A stretch of 64,000 bases of DNA from Diphasiastrum complanatum (GCA_029204225.1 CM055095.1:37162597-37226596); one strand, 5' to 3'; shown: positions 1-12,959, numbered from the stretch's first letter. Program-made: numbers and translations. The notes: generated by a model from the sequence alone, not told the origin.

Positions 1-860
1 TTATTGTATTCCAAACTTAGAATGCCAATTATTTTGTCATTGCTCAACCATTCAATTAGACGTAAAGGTTTTTTTTAGCAAAAATATGCCCCACCATATG
101 ACGAGGTATGGTAAAGATACACACGTGGTGTGTGTGTGTGTGTTTTCAAGTTTATATTGATAAAGTGAAGATTTTATTTGTGGCTTCATGTGTTTTGAGT
201 GAGCTATTAAACCACCAATCTAGGGAGAAGGCAAGACCACAGCCACAAAAGCTTTCTTTAAATATGAAAAAGCTTGTTGCCAAAGTCCTCTCTTGAATTC
301 TAGTCCATGCGAGACATCTAATTATCTTATTTGTATTGACTTCATAATAAGCAAATGCATTAGTCTAAGGTATTAAGCATTACACTCATCATTTATTAAG
401 CGTGTATTTTTTTGGCAAGCATTTCTCGAGGAGCATCTTTTGGGCAAGTAGTTTTTGATTACTAATTGTAGAGTAGTAAGCTTATGTCACACCTTGACGT
501 TCAATTTCACATAATTGGTCCCATGCATGTGTGTATTTATTTTTTTAGATTTGTTACAAGCTTTGAATTGTTGAAAAAGGAAATTTTGAATTGTGAAAGT
601 CTAAACTACAAGCCTCAATCTCACGTTTGACTTTTAGGTGTTTCCCTTTTGAAAGTTAAAGTGTTTTAACTTAAAGCCTCGAGTTAAAAGTTAAAACCTT
701 AAGTGTAGTTTGAACTCAAGCCTCACACTTCATACTTCACCCTAAAACAATAAGCCCTAAAATTCAAGGGTTTTTTTAATTCTCACATGACTTTGTACTT
801 AACTCTTTAAGCTTAAACTTAACATTCAAAAAATCTCTCAAAATAGATACTTTTACTATT
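1..860. other. AT-rich stretch, no gene seen
   Basis: No credible coding sequence was found on either strand. There is a short (GT)n tract near 126-141 and a run of loosely repeated 'aagcct/ttaaag' text around 590-830. Nothing else can be supported. Confidence 0.5.
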
Positions 861-861
861 G

Positions 862-1310
862 CCTTCATACAAATAGAAAGCCCTTCTTCAGAAAGAAGGC
901 TTCTTCTTTATTTAAGTCTCTAAACACTTTTCTAGCATTCCTACATAACCAAATATGCCATAAAATAAGAGTATGGGCAAACGCCTTCATCACAAATAGG
1001 CTCACTCGCATGATCATCACGGGGGTGGCAAGTTTAAACCAGACATGAAATTAGGCTTTTAAGCTTTGCAAAAAGGAAAATCCATATCCCTAGATGGCAA
1101 TCAACAAAAAAGTGGATGAAAGTTCCTTTTGAGCATCCACAATTGCTACAATTTTTTTCAGCTTCACTATATAATTACATTTGAGAGGAAGAACTTGTAA
1201 CATGATTTTATGAGTGAATACTGAACGTAGGGTTTGAGCTCTCTAATCCTAGCAAATTTTCTAGACCAACTTTTATTCTTCTCTTGCACTCCCCATTTCA
1301 CATTCAACTA
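862..1310 (-). mobile_element. Non-LTR retrotransposon fragment (zf-RVT and C-terminal end)
   Basis: Read on the minus strand, about 1160-1080 encodes a zinc-finger-like run with CSNCG, then a His, then a Cys-bearing block, then W. This is the layout of the zf-RVT domain downstream of plant LINE reverse transcriptases. About 960-925 encodes WHIWLCRNARKVF, which matches the W-x-IW-x-x-RN signature that follows zf-RVT. Several stops interrupt the frame, so this is a dead 3' fragment. Degenerate LINE-like text may continue to about 1900, but I cannot place domains there. Confidence 0.6.
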
Positions 1311-2554
1311 GTGGCAAATAATGGAAGAATAATGGAATGACTATGAGTGGTTGCATATACTTTGCAATAGACTAATTTATTGTTTTTTGTCTATATTATG
1401 ACGTGTTAGCATGGCATTGTCATCAATCAACATAGGTCTAAATTTTGACTATTTTTTTTATGTGGTCAATCAAGGACTTCTCTCTGTAAGGGAGAAGGTT
1501 ACAAAACAGAGAACATAGGTGCTTCTATATAAACTTACTTTTCTTGGTGAAATTTTTGCCTATTCTAGGCTCAATGTATGCCCATGATTTGCTATTCAAG
1601 TATTTTAGAGTACCAAAGAGGCTCCATACATGAGATTGTCTTATTGCCATCTCAAGAGTAATCGTTACGTTAGAGCAAAAGAACTTTGCATAGAGCTTTG
1701 TAGATTTTCAAGCCATGTGTGTTAGCCTTCTAGTATGAATATGTTTGGGAATTATCATTAGCTACAAGGATTTTTCCACAAGTGAGGGCGAAATTTGTAG
1801 CACCTAGATCAAGAAGGCGAAGGGCTCCCTATGGGATGGAGCAATACATACATTCCAACTAAGCAAATAGGGTTTGCTCAAGCCTAATATCACGAGAAAG
1901 ACCATCATCCAGTTCATAAGTTCATGAAGTAGGAAACAATGATGTGCTTTAAAATAACGAGTCTAGAGAAAAAATGTAGTCCTTTTGTACACCATTTTGT
2001 AATTCCATATGTCATGTACTTCTAGTACATCATTGCTTATCAACACTATACAATATCCAATGTAAGCTTTGTAGGCCCAAAAGAGTATTGGCCTTATAAA
2101 CAAGGCGGTTTCCGCCCTCCAAAGTAATTAATACTAAATAATAGGCCAATAAGGGCCCAATGTAGACTAAATAATATTTAATAAGGGCTAACTATCCCTC
2201 AAGATAGTTATGTTTAGTTAAGTTAGAGCATTGTCTATAAGTAGACAAGAGACACCATTTTGAGTGGGAGGAGTGTACTCCTCATTTGGCCTAAGGGCAC
2301 AATAGGGCCCTACACTCATCCAACAATGATGCCTAATCATCCATCCATAATCATGATGTATATGAAATTTTTCAAGACTCATATATTGTTGGATGAAAGT
2401 TGGGCCAATGCTACACCCTCATTAGAGTTGAGGAATAAGCTCTTCCATATAAATGTGGATTAATTGGGAAAGTTTATAATGAGTTCAAACAAGGCCATTG
2501 AATTAAATTCTTTTCACTAAACTCTAATTCTAAAATATGCAATTATGTATTGTG
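1310..2554. other. No gene; possible LINE and LTR debris
   Basis: The first 600 bp may be decayed upstream LINE sequence on the minus strand. Around 2040-2270 there is a TATA-like 'ctataagtagaca' context in repetitive text that resembles an LTR promoter/R region. No matching second LTR was found, so this stays a suggestion. A 67-codon open frame at 2260-2463 has no recognisable content. Confidence 0.3.
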
Positions 2555-5102
2555 CAACATCATACTTCGCCTTGAATATCAATTTGCATGGATTCAGATT
2601 TCTTCCCTTTGGTAGCTCAATGACTGTCCACGTTTGATTCTCTATCAGAGAATCGAACTTTGTGTCCATCGTTGCTTTCTATTGATCAACATCAGGTGTA
2701 GACATTGCCTCTGAAACTGTATTTGGTTCTTGTACAAAGTAGCAGGCTGCATCAACTATAAATCGAGATAGAGGTTGTCTGGGTTGATTCGATCTGCTTG
2801 GATGAATTTCAACCCTTTGATGTTTGACCCGTTGAGGTTCTAACTCATTTTCCGAGTCAATATCAATTTTATGGTTTCGATCTTGGAACTTTTTTCGATA
2901 CAAGGATCGAAAATTTCTCGAGCTTTTCCCTTGTGGTTGATAAATCGATCTTCCACAAAAATGACATCTCTATTCATGAATTTTTTTTTTTGTTTCCAGA
3001 GAGCTTGTATGCCATGTGATCTGGGGAGTAGCCAATAAAAATCGATTTTGTGCTTTTGTCATCCAACTTCTTTCTTAGATCTAAGCAATGCATCCAAACA
3101 CTCTAATATTCTTGAGTAATGGTTTTGATCCTATCCACACCTCATAGGGTGTCTTGCCATTTAGGGCTTTAATCGAGATCGATTTTGTAGATAGGCGACT
3201 GTAGCAATAGCTTCTGCCCAAAATTTCTTTGGAAGAGAGACATGGGCCAGCATGCTCTTGGCACTTTTGATGAGTGTTTGATTCTTCCGTTCGGCTACAC
3301 CATTGGACTGAGATCAGTAGCTAGTTGTGAATTGTTGATATATGTCGTTGGCCTTGTAGAACTCCTTAAATTCTGTGGAGATAAATTCTTCCCCTCCATC
3401 TGTGCGTAGAGCTTTGATCTTCCTCTGGGTTTGATTTTTCGCAGACTCCTTGAATTGCATAAAGAACTTGAATGCCTCTGATTTGTTTTTCAAAAAGTCC
3501 TTCGAGAGAATTCATCGATGAAGGTTAGCAGGTATAGTGCTCCCCCTTTGGAAGCAGTCTGCATCGAGCCATAGATGTCGCTATGTACAAGATCTAGCAA
3601 GCCTTTGTAAGTATGAATTGAGTCAGAAATGAAAGGACTTTAAGCATGCTTGCTGATAATACAGCTTTCACATGGAAAAGTTGGCTTGTTGATAGAAGGC
3701 AGTTGATTCAAAAATGGAAGTACAAAGAGCTTGATTGTTAGAAGAATAACAATGGTTGAGTTTGTAAAGATTGTCACTTCTTCTCCTGAAAACTAAAACT
3801 TTCCAGGATTTGTCAAGGATAGTGCAACTATTTGTATCGAATTCGACCCTCTGACCTGAATCAGTGATTTTGCTAACTGAGAGCAGATTCTTGGTCAATT
3901 TTAGAACATGGAGAACGTTGGACAACAACTTGACTTCACCTTTCTAGAATTCGATCCTGACTGTTCCTTCACCCTGAATCGATTGTGATGAGTTGTCTCC
4001 AAGTTGCACAACTTGAGTGTGGGTGAATGATTTATAATTCTTGAACCAGTCTAGATGGTGAGTCCAGAATCTAGATACCAGGAATCGATATCATGTAGTT
4101 CTCCGATCTTGGTCATAAACATTGCTTCATCTTCCTCTTGTTGCTATGTCAAAAAACTAGTTGAGGCAAAATTCGCTTGTTGTTGGAACTGCTTCTTCTT
4201 CTCATTGTTGAATTTCAAAGTTCTGCATTCCTTGATCTCATGTCCAATTCTCTTACAGTATCTGTAGAATAGTTTCTGCTTTGGTTGGAAAGATGAAGAG
4301 TTCGAATTTGACCCTGAGCCAAAATTCGATTATGAGCCAAAATTCGACGTGGAGTGAAAATCCGATCCAAACTACATATTGCTCTTCTTTTTGGATCTGA
4401 ACTTCTGATTTTTTGGATATAGAGCTTGAGGATCTAACCCTGAGCCTGAGGAGGATGCAGATCTTATTGCCTCCTCTTGTTGAAAGGGTGAGACGCTCTT
4501 GGATCGAAATTGTCAGGACCCAATTTTCATAGGCCTCAAGTAGACTCGATAATAGAGTCATAACTACATCGATATCTTCTATGACTGAGCTAGTTGTAGT
4601 GATCTGCTCCATAAGATTTTGGAAAGTGTTGATATGATCAAAACACTTACTGCTTCATACATTCTTAGGGTGAAGAATTTCTTCCTCAAATGGAGTTTGG
4701 AGGTGACGTCTCTGATATCGTAGAGTGTTGCTAGGATGTCCCATGCATCCTTAGCAGTCTGAGGAGCACATATGTGACTGATTTGGTTGTCTCTGATGTT
4801 GAGAGTGATCATGACAAAAGCCTTGCCATCTGATCTTTCAGTCTACATTTGGTGATAATGGCTGCATCACCTTCTGGTTCAACTTCTGTGTCATCAACGA
4901 TGTCCCATAGTTCCTTGGCTAGTAGTATGACCTTCATTTTGAACTTCCAGAGATGGTAGTTACTACCATCGAGTCTGTTGATCAGAGAAGTACTAGAAGA
5001 TGAATTCATTCTAGTTTGAGTGAGATCGTTGGTAGAAACAACAATTTCGTGATACAGTGGTTGCACGCTTGCTAGAACGTTGTCTTGATAGAAACGAGAC
5101 AA
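2555..5102 (-). mobile_element. Truncated Ty1-copia element (gag to start of RT), dead
   Basis: Minus-strand reading from 5102 downward gives the copia order. Gag comes first, with a UBN2-like core at about 5000-4580 that includes LDGSNYHLWKFKM and DAWDILATLYD. A protease region near 4080-4060 reads IDSWYLDSG. Next is a gag-pre-integrase segment at about 3928-3668 (LSNVLHVLKLTKNLLSVSK). Integrase pieces at about 3650-2990 lie in several frames and include an LRTDGGEEF-like catalytic block and NGVAERKNQTL. Then comes the linker at 2903-2679 and the first part of RT (SLIENQTWTVIELPKG) near 2650-2555. The element stops there, so the RT catalytic core and RNase H are missing. The protease has lost the residues that follow DSG in related copies at 17.2 and 31.9 kb. 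Many frameshifts and stops make it non-functional. Confidence 0.85.
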
Positions 5103-5604
5103 ATAATAATCCGTAGTAGAAATGCAGATTACTGAACAGTGGGAATGAGCAGAAGCTGATGAACGAGCTTGGTGTAGGATCGGAGCGCCACAGTTAGCAA
5201 CAGAATAATCAAGATGAATTATTCATACAGATGAGCAAATGGAATGATGCAATAGTAGGACTGAAATTGCACTTTGAATAATATTAACAAATGATTACAA
5301 TTGCTTGAAGTAATAACTTTAGCTGGTTGAGTGTGATAACGCTGGCTACAGAAACTCAAAAAATCAGGAGTTTTCTGATGAAGATTAAGTCTTAACTAAC
5401 TTCTCGTCCACAATTTATTTGTCTATTACAAAATATATTCTACTTGCTAAATATCTAATTAGCAGTAAATGTTATCTGCCTCATTTATCACAACCGCTTT
5501 TGAATGTACAAGGTAGGCGGATTGTTAACGCATATTGTATTTCTAACCGACTAAATCAGAATTTACAATGTATCGAAAAAATGTACAATGACTCAAAAAT
5601 ACGG
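5103..5604. other. Upstream leader of the copia element, no gene
   Basis: This segment lies just 5' of gag on the minus strand and would hold the leader, primer-binding site and LTR if they survive. I could not identify LTR ends or a convincing tRNA-complementary site. Confidence 0.3.
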
Positions 5605-5903
5605 ATTTTCTGAGTCAATCCGATATCAAAAATTTCTACAAAATTCGATCCTAAATTTTTCAATCTTCTGCTCAAAATTCGAGCCTTCTTTTTTTGGGTT
5701 TTGTACAACTTTCAAGATGCTCATTAATGAATGGATTTGAGGTTGAGCATCGAATTTTCTGAGTCAATCCGATATCGAAAATTTCTACAAAATTCGATCC
5801 TAAATTTTTCAATCTTCTGCTCAAAATTCGAGCCTTCTTTTTTTGGGTTTTGTACAACTTTCAGGATGCTCATTAATGAATGGATTTGAGGTTGAGCATT
5901 GAA
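5605..5903. repeat. Two-copy tandem repeat, 149-bp unit
   Basis: A 149-bp unit starting 'attttctgagtcaatcc' occurs at 5605-5753 and again at 5754-5903 with only a few differences. A tract of T's lies inside each unit. The minus strand has overlapping open frames only because the unit contains no stop in those frames. I see no coding signal. Confidence 0.85.
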
Positions 5904-7290
5904 TTCCAACATTGATTGGTGACCTAGCCTTGATTGGTGGCTTGCTTTTCCATCTCCACTCTTGATTGGTGACTTTTGGTTGACTTACTTATAGGGATTG
6001 ACCTTCTTAATTAATTACCTTCACACTCAGTAAAACAGTTGTAATATGGCGAGGTTCCTAGGCAGACCTGTAATAGAAGAATCATTGAACCAAGCGGAAG
6101 AATAATTGAAGAGGCCTTTCACAAGTGTAAAGGATGGCGAGCGAGACCTCTTTTTAGAACTAAGAGTTTCTTGTGGTGCATATTTTCTCATGATATGAGT
6201 TGTGTACTCAACGTCTACAATATTATAAAACTTTCTTATGAGGCATACGAAGCTATTAGGAAGCGCTTTATAGTCTCTTCGATTTGTAACATGACTAGAA
6301 AAGAGGAGACTTCTCAAACTCACAAAATATTTTTATGAGCACAATCCATGAAAATATTTCTAAAAGCTAAAGCGATTTTAGCCAAATTCTATCAATTGTG
6401 TCCCAAAATCCCTCTAACCTTCAATTACTAGAATCTTCAATACCTTTCAAGATTGTAACCAATAGATTTGAGATTCTTATATACCTACTTGAGATTGACA
6501 TTTGATGGGTAAGTCATTCTAATGTTGATATTTAGATACGTCTTGAAAATGTCGTCCAATTATCAATCTAAACTATGTTAATACGTGAAGGAGAAATAAG
6601 GGTAATTCAAAGACCTACTATATAGATATGTACCAAGATTGCCTTTGTGGAACATGCTTGAGTGAATTATGGTTAAGAAATGTCGTGCTGTTTTGAATCC
6701 ATGAGATGGTTTGTCCTAGTTATAGTTGACCTTATGCATAAAATAATTTTCTAAGATCACCAACCTTGGATCATGGACATTGGATGCCCATGCCCTTTCA
6801 AACTAAATAGTCACAACCCATGCCTATCCACCAAGCATGAAGCCTTGTTTTTAATGGATCATGGGGATTGTAATTTTTGGCACGCAACAGGTTTGAATTT
6901 TGCAGTCTTCTGCACGTGGAAGTTAGTCTTCTGGACGTGCATTGATCAAGAAGCCCCTAAACTCTCCTCAATACATTTCACAAATTAATTCAGATCCAGA
7001 TTTCAGAGCAAATAAAAAGAGAAAATATGATTCATCAAAATCACTTGGAAAGAAAGGATTCCAAGGTTTCAATTCCAAGAAGTCTCCTGTTTTCTCAATG
7101 GGTTTTGAGATATAAGTCCAGTACATGCTGTATTCGCTACAAAATTGTTTCATGACTTGTTGGTCACGTTTCCTGATTGCTTGTTTCAAATGCTCTTGTT
7201 TTACATATTACAACGTTTGATCACAACCTTCAATGTAATGTAACATCATAAGATCAACTTTACATCCACTTCATTAATTGGCAGCCAGGC
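5904..7290. other. Intergenic, no gene recognised
   Basis: A 98-codon minus-strand frame at 6027-6323 and short frames at 6773-7189 show no family signature. The 3' part is presumably the NPC upstream region. Confidence 0.4.
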
Positions 7291-7304
7291 ATATACTATA
7301 CCAG
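7291..7304 (+). promoter_or_regulatory. Possible TATA element of the NPC gene
   Basis: The text 'catatactatacc' lies about 70-80 bp upstream of the start codon at 7373, in an otherwise mixed sequence. This fits a TATA box with a short 5' leader. There is no transcript evidence here, so the assignment rests on position and composition only. Confidence 0.25.
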
Positions 7305-7372
7305 CTTGTTGTCATTGTTTTTCCCTCAACTCTACAGAGAGAGGTTTCTGTAAGTAAGAATTTTGCAATTTT

Positions 7373-9310
7373 ATGCCTTTGGCTGCCACCGACATGGCTG
7401 CAGGCCCTATAAAGACTGTAGTGGTTCTGGTTATGGAAAATCGCTCATTTGATCACATGCTGGGATGGATGAAGCGCCTTAATCCTGAGATTGATGGCCT
7501 CACTGGGAATGAGTTTAATCCATTATCTACAACCGACCCAATCGCCCAGAAAGTGTTTGTGAGCGATGGGGCAACGTATGTGGATCCAGCTGATCCGGGT
7601 CACTCTTTTCAAGCAATGAAGGAGCAAATTTTTGGGTCTGATAGTACATCAGCTAACCCTCCCCCCATGAATGGCTTTGCACAGGAGGCAGAGAAAGAGA
7701 GCAAAGGATTGTCAAAGGCAGTGATGAGTGCTTTCAAGCCAGAAATGCTTCCGGTATATGCCTCTCTTGTAACGGAATTTGCTGTGTTTGACAGATGGTT
7801 TGCATCTATCCCCACTTCCACTCAGCCCAATCGCGCCTACATCCACTCTGCCACTTCTCATGGGCTTATGAGCAATGTCACTAATGATCTTATCAAAGGA
7901 TTCCCGCAGAAAACCATCTTTGATTCCATAGCCGAGTCCGGTTTGTCTTTTGGCATCTACTACCAGAATGTGCCATCAACTCTCTTCTACGACAGCTTGA
8001 GGCAGCCAAAGTACGCGTCTAGTTTCCGAGATTACTACCTCTTTTTCAAGCAGCATGCTGCGCAAGGATTACTACCTAACTACACTGTGATTGAGCCCAT
8101 CTACCTGAACCAAACTATTCTTCCAGCAAATGATGATCACCCAGTTCACAATGTTTCTGAGGGACAGAAACTTGTGAAAGAGGTGTATGAGACTCTGAGG
8201 CAGAGCCCTCAGTGGAACGAAATGCTGCTGATCATCACATATGATGAACACGGTGGATTTTATGATCACGTGCCCACTCCGGTGAAAAATGTTCCAAATC
8301 CTGATGGGTTGAATGGGCCAGCGCCTTACTTTTTCAAGTTTGACAGACTTGGAGTGCGAGTTCCAACCATCATGGTATCGCCTTGGATCAACAAGGGCAC
8401 AGGTATTGATTTGTTCATGGACAATAGTGGTCTTATTGTGCATACTTTATCTATTAGAAAGTTACTTTTCCCAATTTCATCGGTTTATGCTTATCAAGCG
8501 ACAAAGAAGATAGATGTAAAAATCAATCTCTCTATGTCTGTAGAATTTTAGTGGCTTGGAGTTCAGCAGTTAAGTGTGACTATATTCTCGTATGGCAGTT
8601 GTCCATGAACCTAATGGACCTACTCCGGACTCGCACTTTGAACATTCCTCCATACCCGCAACCGTCAAGAGAATATTCAATCTAAAGTCGGATTTCTTGA
8701 GTAAGAGAGATGCTTGGGCCGGTACATTTGAAAGTATTCTGGCTCCTCGCAGCACACCAAGGACAGATTGCCCAGGTATGCGCATCATGACTGCTTTCTG
8801 TTTATACCATAATTGACAATATTGATCTGATGATTTGTATCCTAAAATATTGGATCCTTGCCAATTGCTCAATTCAAGTGATTGCTGATCCTAGATTGTA
8901 ATGCAAAAAATTGCCTGCCTCCTTTTCTTGGTTAAGATTGGTTCAAGTGGAATCGGTAGACATTCAGGAGAATAAGAGCATGATAGTTAGTGGACGGGTT
9001 TGAAAATTTCCTTGGGTTTGTTTCAGCAACGTTACCCAATGTTCCAGCATCTTCAAATGCATTATTTTCCTTGTCGAAGGGAAGCGATCAGCTCAGTGAA
9101 TTTCAAGCGGAGCTAGTACATCTCGCTGCACAACTGCAAGCTGCTTCTCAATCTCAGGCAACAACGGCTTTGGATTTCCTTCATAGCAGCCTAGACCATA
9201 TCAAGAAGGCATTAACAGTGGATCAGGCACAAGCATTTGCTAGTAGCTCCGTCTCTCAGTTTCTAAAAGCTAATGAAAATGCATTCAAATCAGGGTCTTC
9301 TCATAGTTAG
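7373..9310 (+). CDS. NPC: Non-specific phospholipase C (plant NPC), three exons
   Basis: It hydrolyses common membrane phospholipids to diacylglycerol and a phospho-head group. The family belongs to the phosphoesterase/acid-phosphatase-like superfamily, not to the PI-PLC fold. Exons are 7373-8402, 8599-8775 and 9027-9310. The introns (8403-8598, 8776-9026) begin GT and end AG, and the frame is kept across both. Together the exons give 496 codons plus stop, near the usual family length of roughly 510-540. Motifs: ENRSFDH at residues 22-28, [12 protein letters not shown] at 153-164, [13 protein letters not shown] at 289-301, then GVRVPTI and, across the first junction, KGTV. Exon 2 encodes [11 protein letters not shown] and [10 protein letters not shown], and the second junction joins DCP to ATLP. 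There is no N-terminal signal peptide, as in the NPC3/4/5 branch rather than NPC1/2/6. The next Met (residue 8) is a possible alternative start. Without splicing, the first exon reads on to a stop at 8551. Which NPC paralogue it is cannot be told. Confidence 0.93.
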
Positions 9311-9538
9311 CACGGTTCCGATGCATCATAGAACGTCATAAAGTTTTACATAGTGGTAGTGGGTCACTTAATTATTCTTATTGCGCCAACTATTCCATTT
9401 TAAGATCTCGAAATGTAGTCGCCGGCGTTAATACAGTGATATAGCAATCATAATTGTAGCGTAGCTCAGCATGGTGAAACAAAGGATAGCGATGGATCTC
9501 GGTTGTTACAAATCAAAGCATAACTCTTTCGTATCAAG

Positions 9539-9544
9539 AATAAA
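9539..9544 (+). terminator. Possible polyadenylation signal of NPC
   Basis: An AATAAA hexamer lies about 230 bp after the NPC stop codon, on the coding strand. Plants use loose signals, so this is only a candidate. Confidence 0.3.
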
Positions 9545-10424
9545 GACCATAATAGTATTCACAAATGTTGCTAGATATGCTTATTGTAAAATAAAAAAGA
9601 AGACAAATAACACTGCAGCTTTCAGTATCGGCTTCATTCAATATGTGATACCACCTATCCTCACTGAATTTAGTCACTATTCTGACATCAAACCACTGAG
9701 CCCCTCCAACTTCATCATATTCCATGCACCTCTTCATTATAATCTATTATCAGGTCCTCACCTGATATGTAATTCAGCACCAGAAGGCAACTTTTAACTT
9801 GTCAGACGTACAATTAAGTAGGCTGGAAAACAAAGCAAACACATGCCACATTGGGATCCCCACCGGCTCTTCGATTTGGAACATCCGATTCAAAGCTACA
9901 ACAAACTTATATATCCGTATTCATACAGCCACCACAATTGCATAAATTCAAGCACGGATCAAACCAGATTTCTTTGAAGAGATTCGAAATCAAATGGAGA
10001 AAGACCCAAAAGCACGAAAAACTGCCCCCCCCAACTCCTGTAAATCGTTTATATCCGAACAGAATTTCCATCCTTATTCAGATTCCCCAAGAGCTCTAGT
10101 GCTATTCAAGCTTTAATCTCCAAAAAGAATTCTTTTGTAGGGTAACACGTCACTCTTCTGCCTCTCAAATGAAGTAATGATTTCAGCCCAACTATCAAGC
10201 AAACAACGATTGGCATCAAATTACTATCTTTTGCGAAATTTCCCACCATCAATCCCATATATTGTATAAAAAGGCACTTGGTCATCTTAGTTTGCTAGTT
10301 TTGCATTTCCTTTTAGGTTGAAAGTTGTTACGATTCACACGATCTTGAATTTGGATTCTTGAAGCAACTAATGAGTTTGAAGATTTTAGAATGACTCTTA
10401 TATTTCCCGAGTTGTGTGTTGGCT
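9545..10424. other. Intergenic, no gene recognised
   Basis: Short open frames at 9471-9797 and 9851-10099 have no recognisable domain. No repeat structure was seen before the inverted-repeat arm starts near 10425. Confidence 0.4.
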
Positions 10425-10745
10425 GCTCCAGCTCTCAATTTAACTAAATCTAGAAGGAATTTAAGACTAATATTACTTGATCATGACCATAGAAAGCTTA
10501 GAGTGTCTTCCTTGTTTTCAACATTCATGGACTATCCAATAAAACCTCTCAAGGAAAAATATATATGAAATTGGACGGTGGGCTAAAGAATATCCCAATG
10601 AAACTGGTCCACAAACAGTTGAATCTTTTTGCACTCAACCATCAACAACACTGCATCATCCCTTACTAAAGGATACTAATCCATGCCCCAAACAATGGGT
10701 CCATCACTAGCAAGAACATAGCCATTGGAATAATGCTTTGCACCT
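10425..10745. repeat. Left arm of an imperfect inverted repeat
   Basis: The reverse complement of this segment resembles 13398-13712 throughout. For example, 'gaatgttgaaaaca' and 'tgatcaagtaatattagtct' occur in both, in the same order. The arms lie about 2.65 kb apart and flank the copia remnant and the GC-rich hairpin block. Confidence 0.75.
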
Positions 10746-11090
10746 AATGAATGAGGTGATTACATGTGAGGCGACTATTACCAAGAATAGGCACATGGGA
10801 GGTTGAACATGCAAACCAAGTTGGTAGGAGGGCATGGAAGCAAGTAGCCTGGTATAAAGGAAGACTTTTCTTTCCCTTCTCAAGCATTCCTCCTCTTGGT
10901 TGCTAGGTGATCTAGAAAGCCTTTATATCACATTGAGCTGGGTTAGCCTCTTGTGAGGCAAGGGATTGTAGTATGGGATGCCACCCCTAGTAATCTAGTA
11001 GTGGTGTGCTTGTACGATTAGTCTCCAACACAAGGGAGAATTTTCTTGTCTTGAAAGATGTATTGGTTTGGTGGATCATCATGTGCCTAG
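10746..11090. other. Inter-repeat stretch, no gene
   Basis: AT-rich text between the inverted-repeat arm and the copia LTR. Nothing recognisable was found. Confidence 0.4.
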
Positions 11091-11744
11091 TGTGAAAAAT
11101 CAGATCCAAAACATACTTAATGGATCAACAAGACCTTTTGACCAAATTTGGATGCACATCTAGTTTTAGCTACAAGATAGAAATCATCAATTTTGGCATG
11201 CTAGAATTGTATAAGTCACTAAGATCTGATTGTAAGCACCAAAATACAATAAGGTATTGTCCCTATCCATACAACAGCAGCAGCCTATTGTCCTTCACAC
11301 ATGTGAATGCAAGATCAATCATAAAATTGACATTTTACACACTAGAAATAAAGATAACTTAAGAAATATGAAAGAGATGGACATATAAACAAAAGAGATG
11401 AGTTCTCCACAAAGAAAGAAACTTTGATGATTATTTCTCCATGCTGGTACAACTATTTATAGCTTTCAAAATGTCATTTGGCCAATTGCCCTAAACTTGC
11501 CCTAAATGGTAACTTCTTGGCACTTCATCAAAAAACCTAGAAATTTTAGTCTAGATGCAATGTATGAAATCTAGCCAATTAGAATGGGTCCAAATCAGAC
11601 CTCATCCACTTATCTACTAGTCAAATATAGTACAAACACTATTTAGGCCTTTATTGACAAATATAAATCTATCTCTAAGTTGAAATTTCATGTTGGCCTC
11701 AAAATTGCCAAAATAGATCAACTAAACTAGTTGAATTTTTCACA
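11091..11744 (-). repeat. Copia 3' LTR (654 bp)
   Basis: On the minus strand the segment starts TGTGAAAAATTC and ends GATTTTTCACA, giving short terminal inverted repeats with TG...CA ends. It directly follows the end of the copia reading frame and a purine-rich tract (gaagagggaa, rc of 11745-11754) that serves as polypurine tract. A TATA-like CTATAAATAG lies at the complement of 11453-11462, as expected for the U3/R promoter. No partner LTR is present to the right. Confidence 0.75.
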
Positions 11745-12909
11745 TTCCCTCTTCAGCTAGTTTTAGCATATATTTAGATAGAACTCCTAGTGATGTTCTA
11801 TGCTTCATAAACAAGTCTCTACCCAATGATTTAGTGAAGATATCAGCCACACACTCACTTGATGAGATGTTGAAACTCAGACCTCCTTTGCCATGACTTG
11901 TTCCTTGGATAAGTTTTAACCATACAACTTTGATCCAACTTTAGAATGATCTCCATCATAAGTATAGACCTCCTTTCTATGGTTTTATAGTAACTTTCAT
12001 AATTGATATAGATAATAGTGTCCATATTGGATGCTTCACTATTTCTTACATCAATTTTACACATCAAGATGTAACTAGAACATGAAGAACCAAATAGAAT
12101 GTGAATGCAATGATTCCTCCATGCTTTCAACTTTGAACTCTCTGGATAATAACAATAAACAAACAATAAATGTGAGTAATCAACCAATGCTTGCATGTCT
12201 CCTCCATCTTTGTCCTTCCTTGATATGTCTCCACCAAGAAAATCCATGAATGAGCCTCCATTGCAATCTCGCCACAAGATATCATCAACCCTTGATGACT
12301 TGACCATGAATGAGTGATATAACGAGCCTCCCTTAGCTTCATTTCCATAAGCAAAACCAGCCAAGAATGCAAGGAATCTAAACTTTATAAGCCTTGCTCA
12401 GCATAACCAACAAATATATCTTTCTTTGACGATGGATCTTCCTTTGTTCTATTATCAACAGTAATGTTGATATAGCAAATGCATCCAAAAGTTTTGAAAA
12501 ACTTGACTCTCAATCTTCTACCAAACAAGAGCTCAGAAGGCCAGGTTTTTCCATCCAATACCACACTCGGACATCTATTGCATAGAAAATTAGCACATAA
12601 CAAAGCTTGATCCCAAAAGGATTTAGGTAGATTTGCACCTAACCTCATGGCTTTGGCACCTTCGCATAAGGTTCTATTCTTCCTCTTGGCCAGTCCATTT
12701 TGTTGTGGTGTCCTTGGGCTTGTGTACTCCCTCTTGATCTGATTTGCTTTGAACTTGGTAGAAATGTACTCAACACCATTGTCACTCCTCAAGCACTTGA
12801 TCATTGTAGAAAATTGGACCTCCCTTGCAATCTTGAACTTGATAAAGACATCAAACACCTTATCTTTGCTCTTTACTAGATACACCCAACAAGAGATTTT
12901 GAATTGCAC
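11745..12909 (-). mobile_element. Copia internal remnant: integrase plus RNase H tail
   Basis: Minus-strand 12909-12385 encodes an integrase core with RSDNGVEY, then TPQQNGLAKRKNRTL and a downstream SFWDQALLCANFLCN block. This is the usual copia rve region, with A-K-R in place of the common A-E-R. At about 11875-11750 the frame reads ADIFTKSLGRDLFMKH and ends LAEEGM-stop, the canonical end of copia RNase H. The stretch between (12372-11880) is open in places but lacks the RT YVDD region, so RT is deleted or scrambled. With gag, protease and the 5' LTR missing, the element is dead. Confidence 0.8.
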
Positions 12910-12959
12910 CCTCGATGGATAAATTACAAAAAATCAAACAAAATATTTAATCTCATTCA

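Noticed and set aside
2260-2463. 67-codon frame starting MSGRSVLLIWP
   Set aside because: No domain, AT-rich context, probably within LTR-like debris.
7609-8513. Open frames on the opposite strand and in other frames of the NPC gene
   Set aside because: Shadows of the conserved NPC exon; no independent signature.
8403-8551. Read-through of NPC exon 1 as the true C-terminus (392 residues)
   Set aside because: Family homology stops exactly at a GT donor and resumes after an AG acceptor at 8599, so this is intron sequence.
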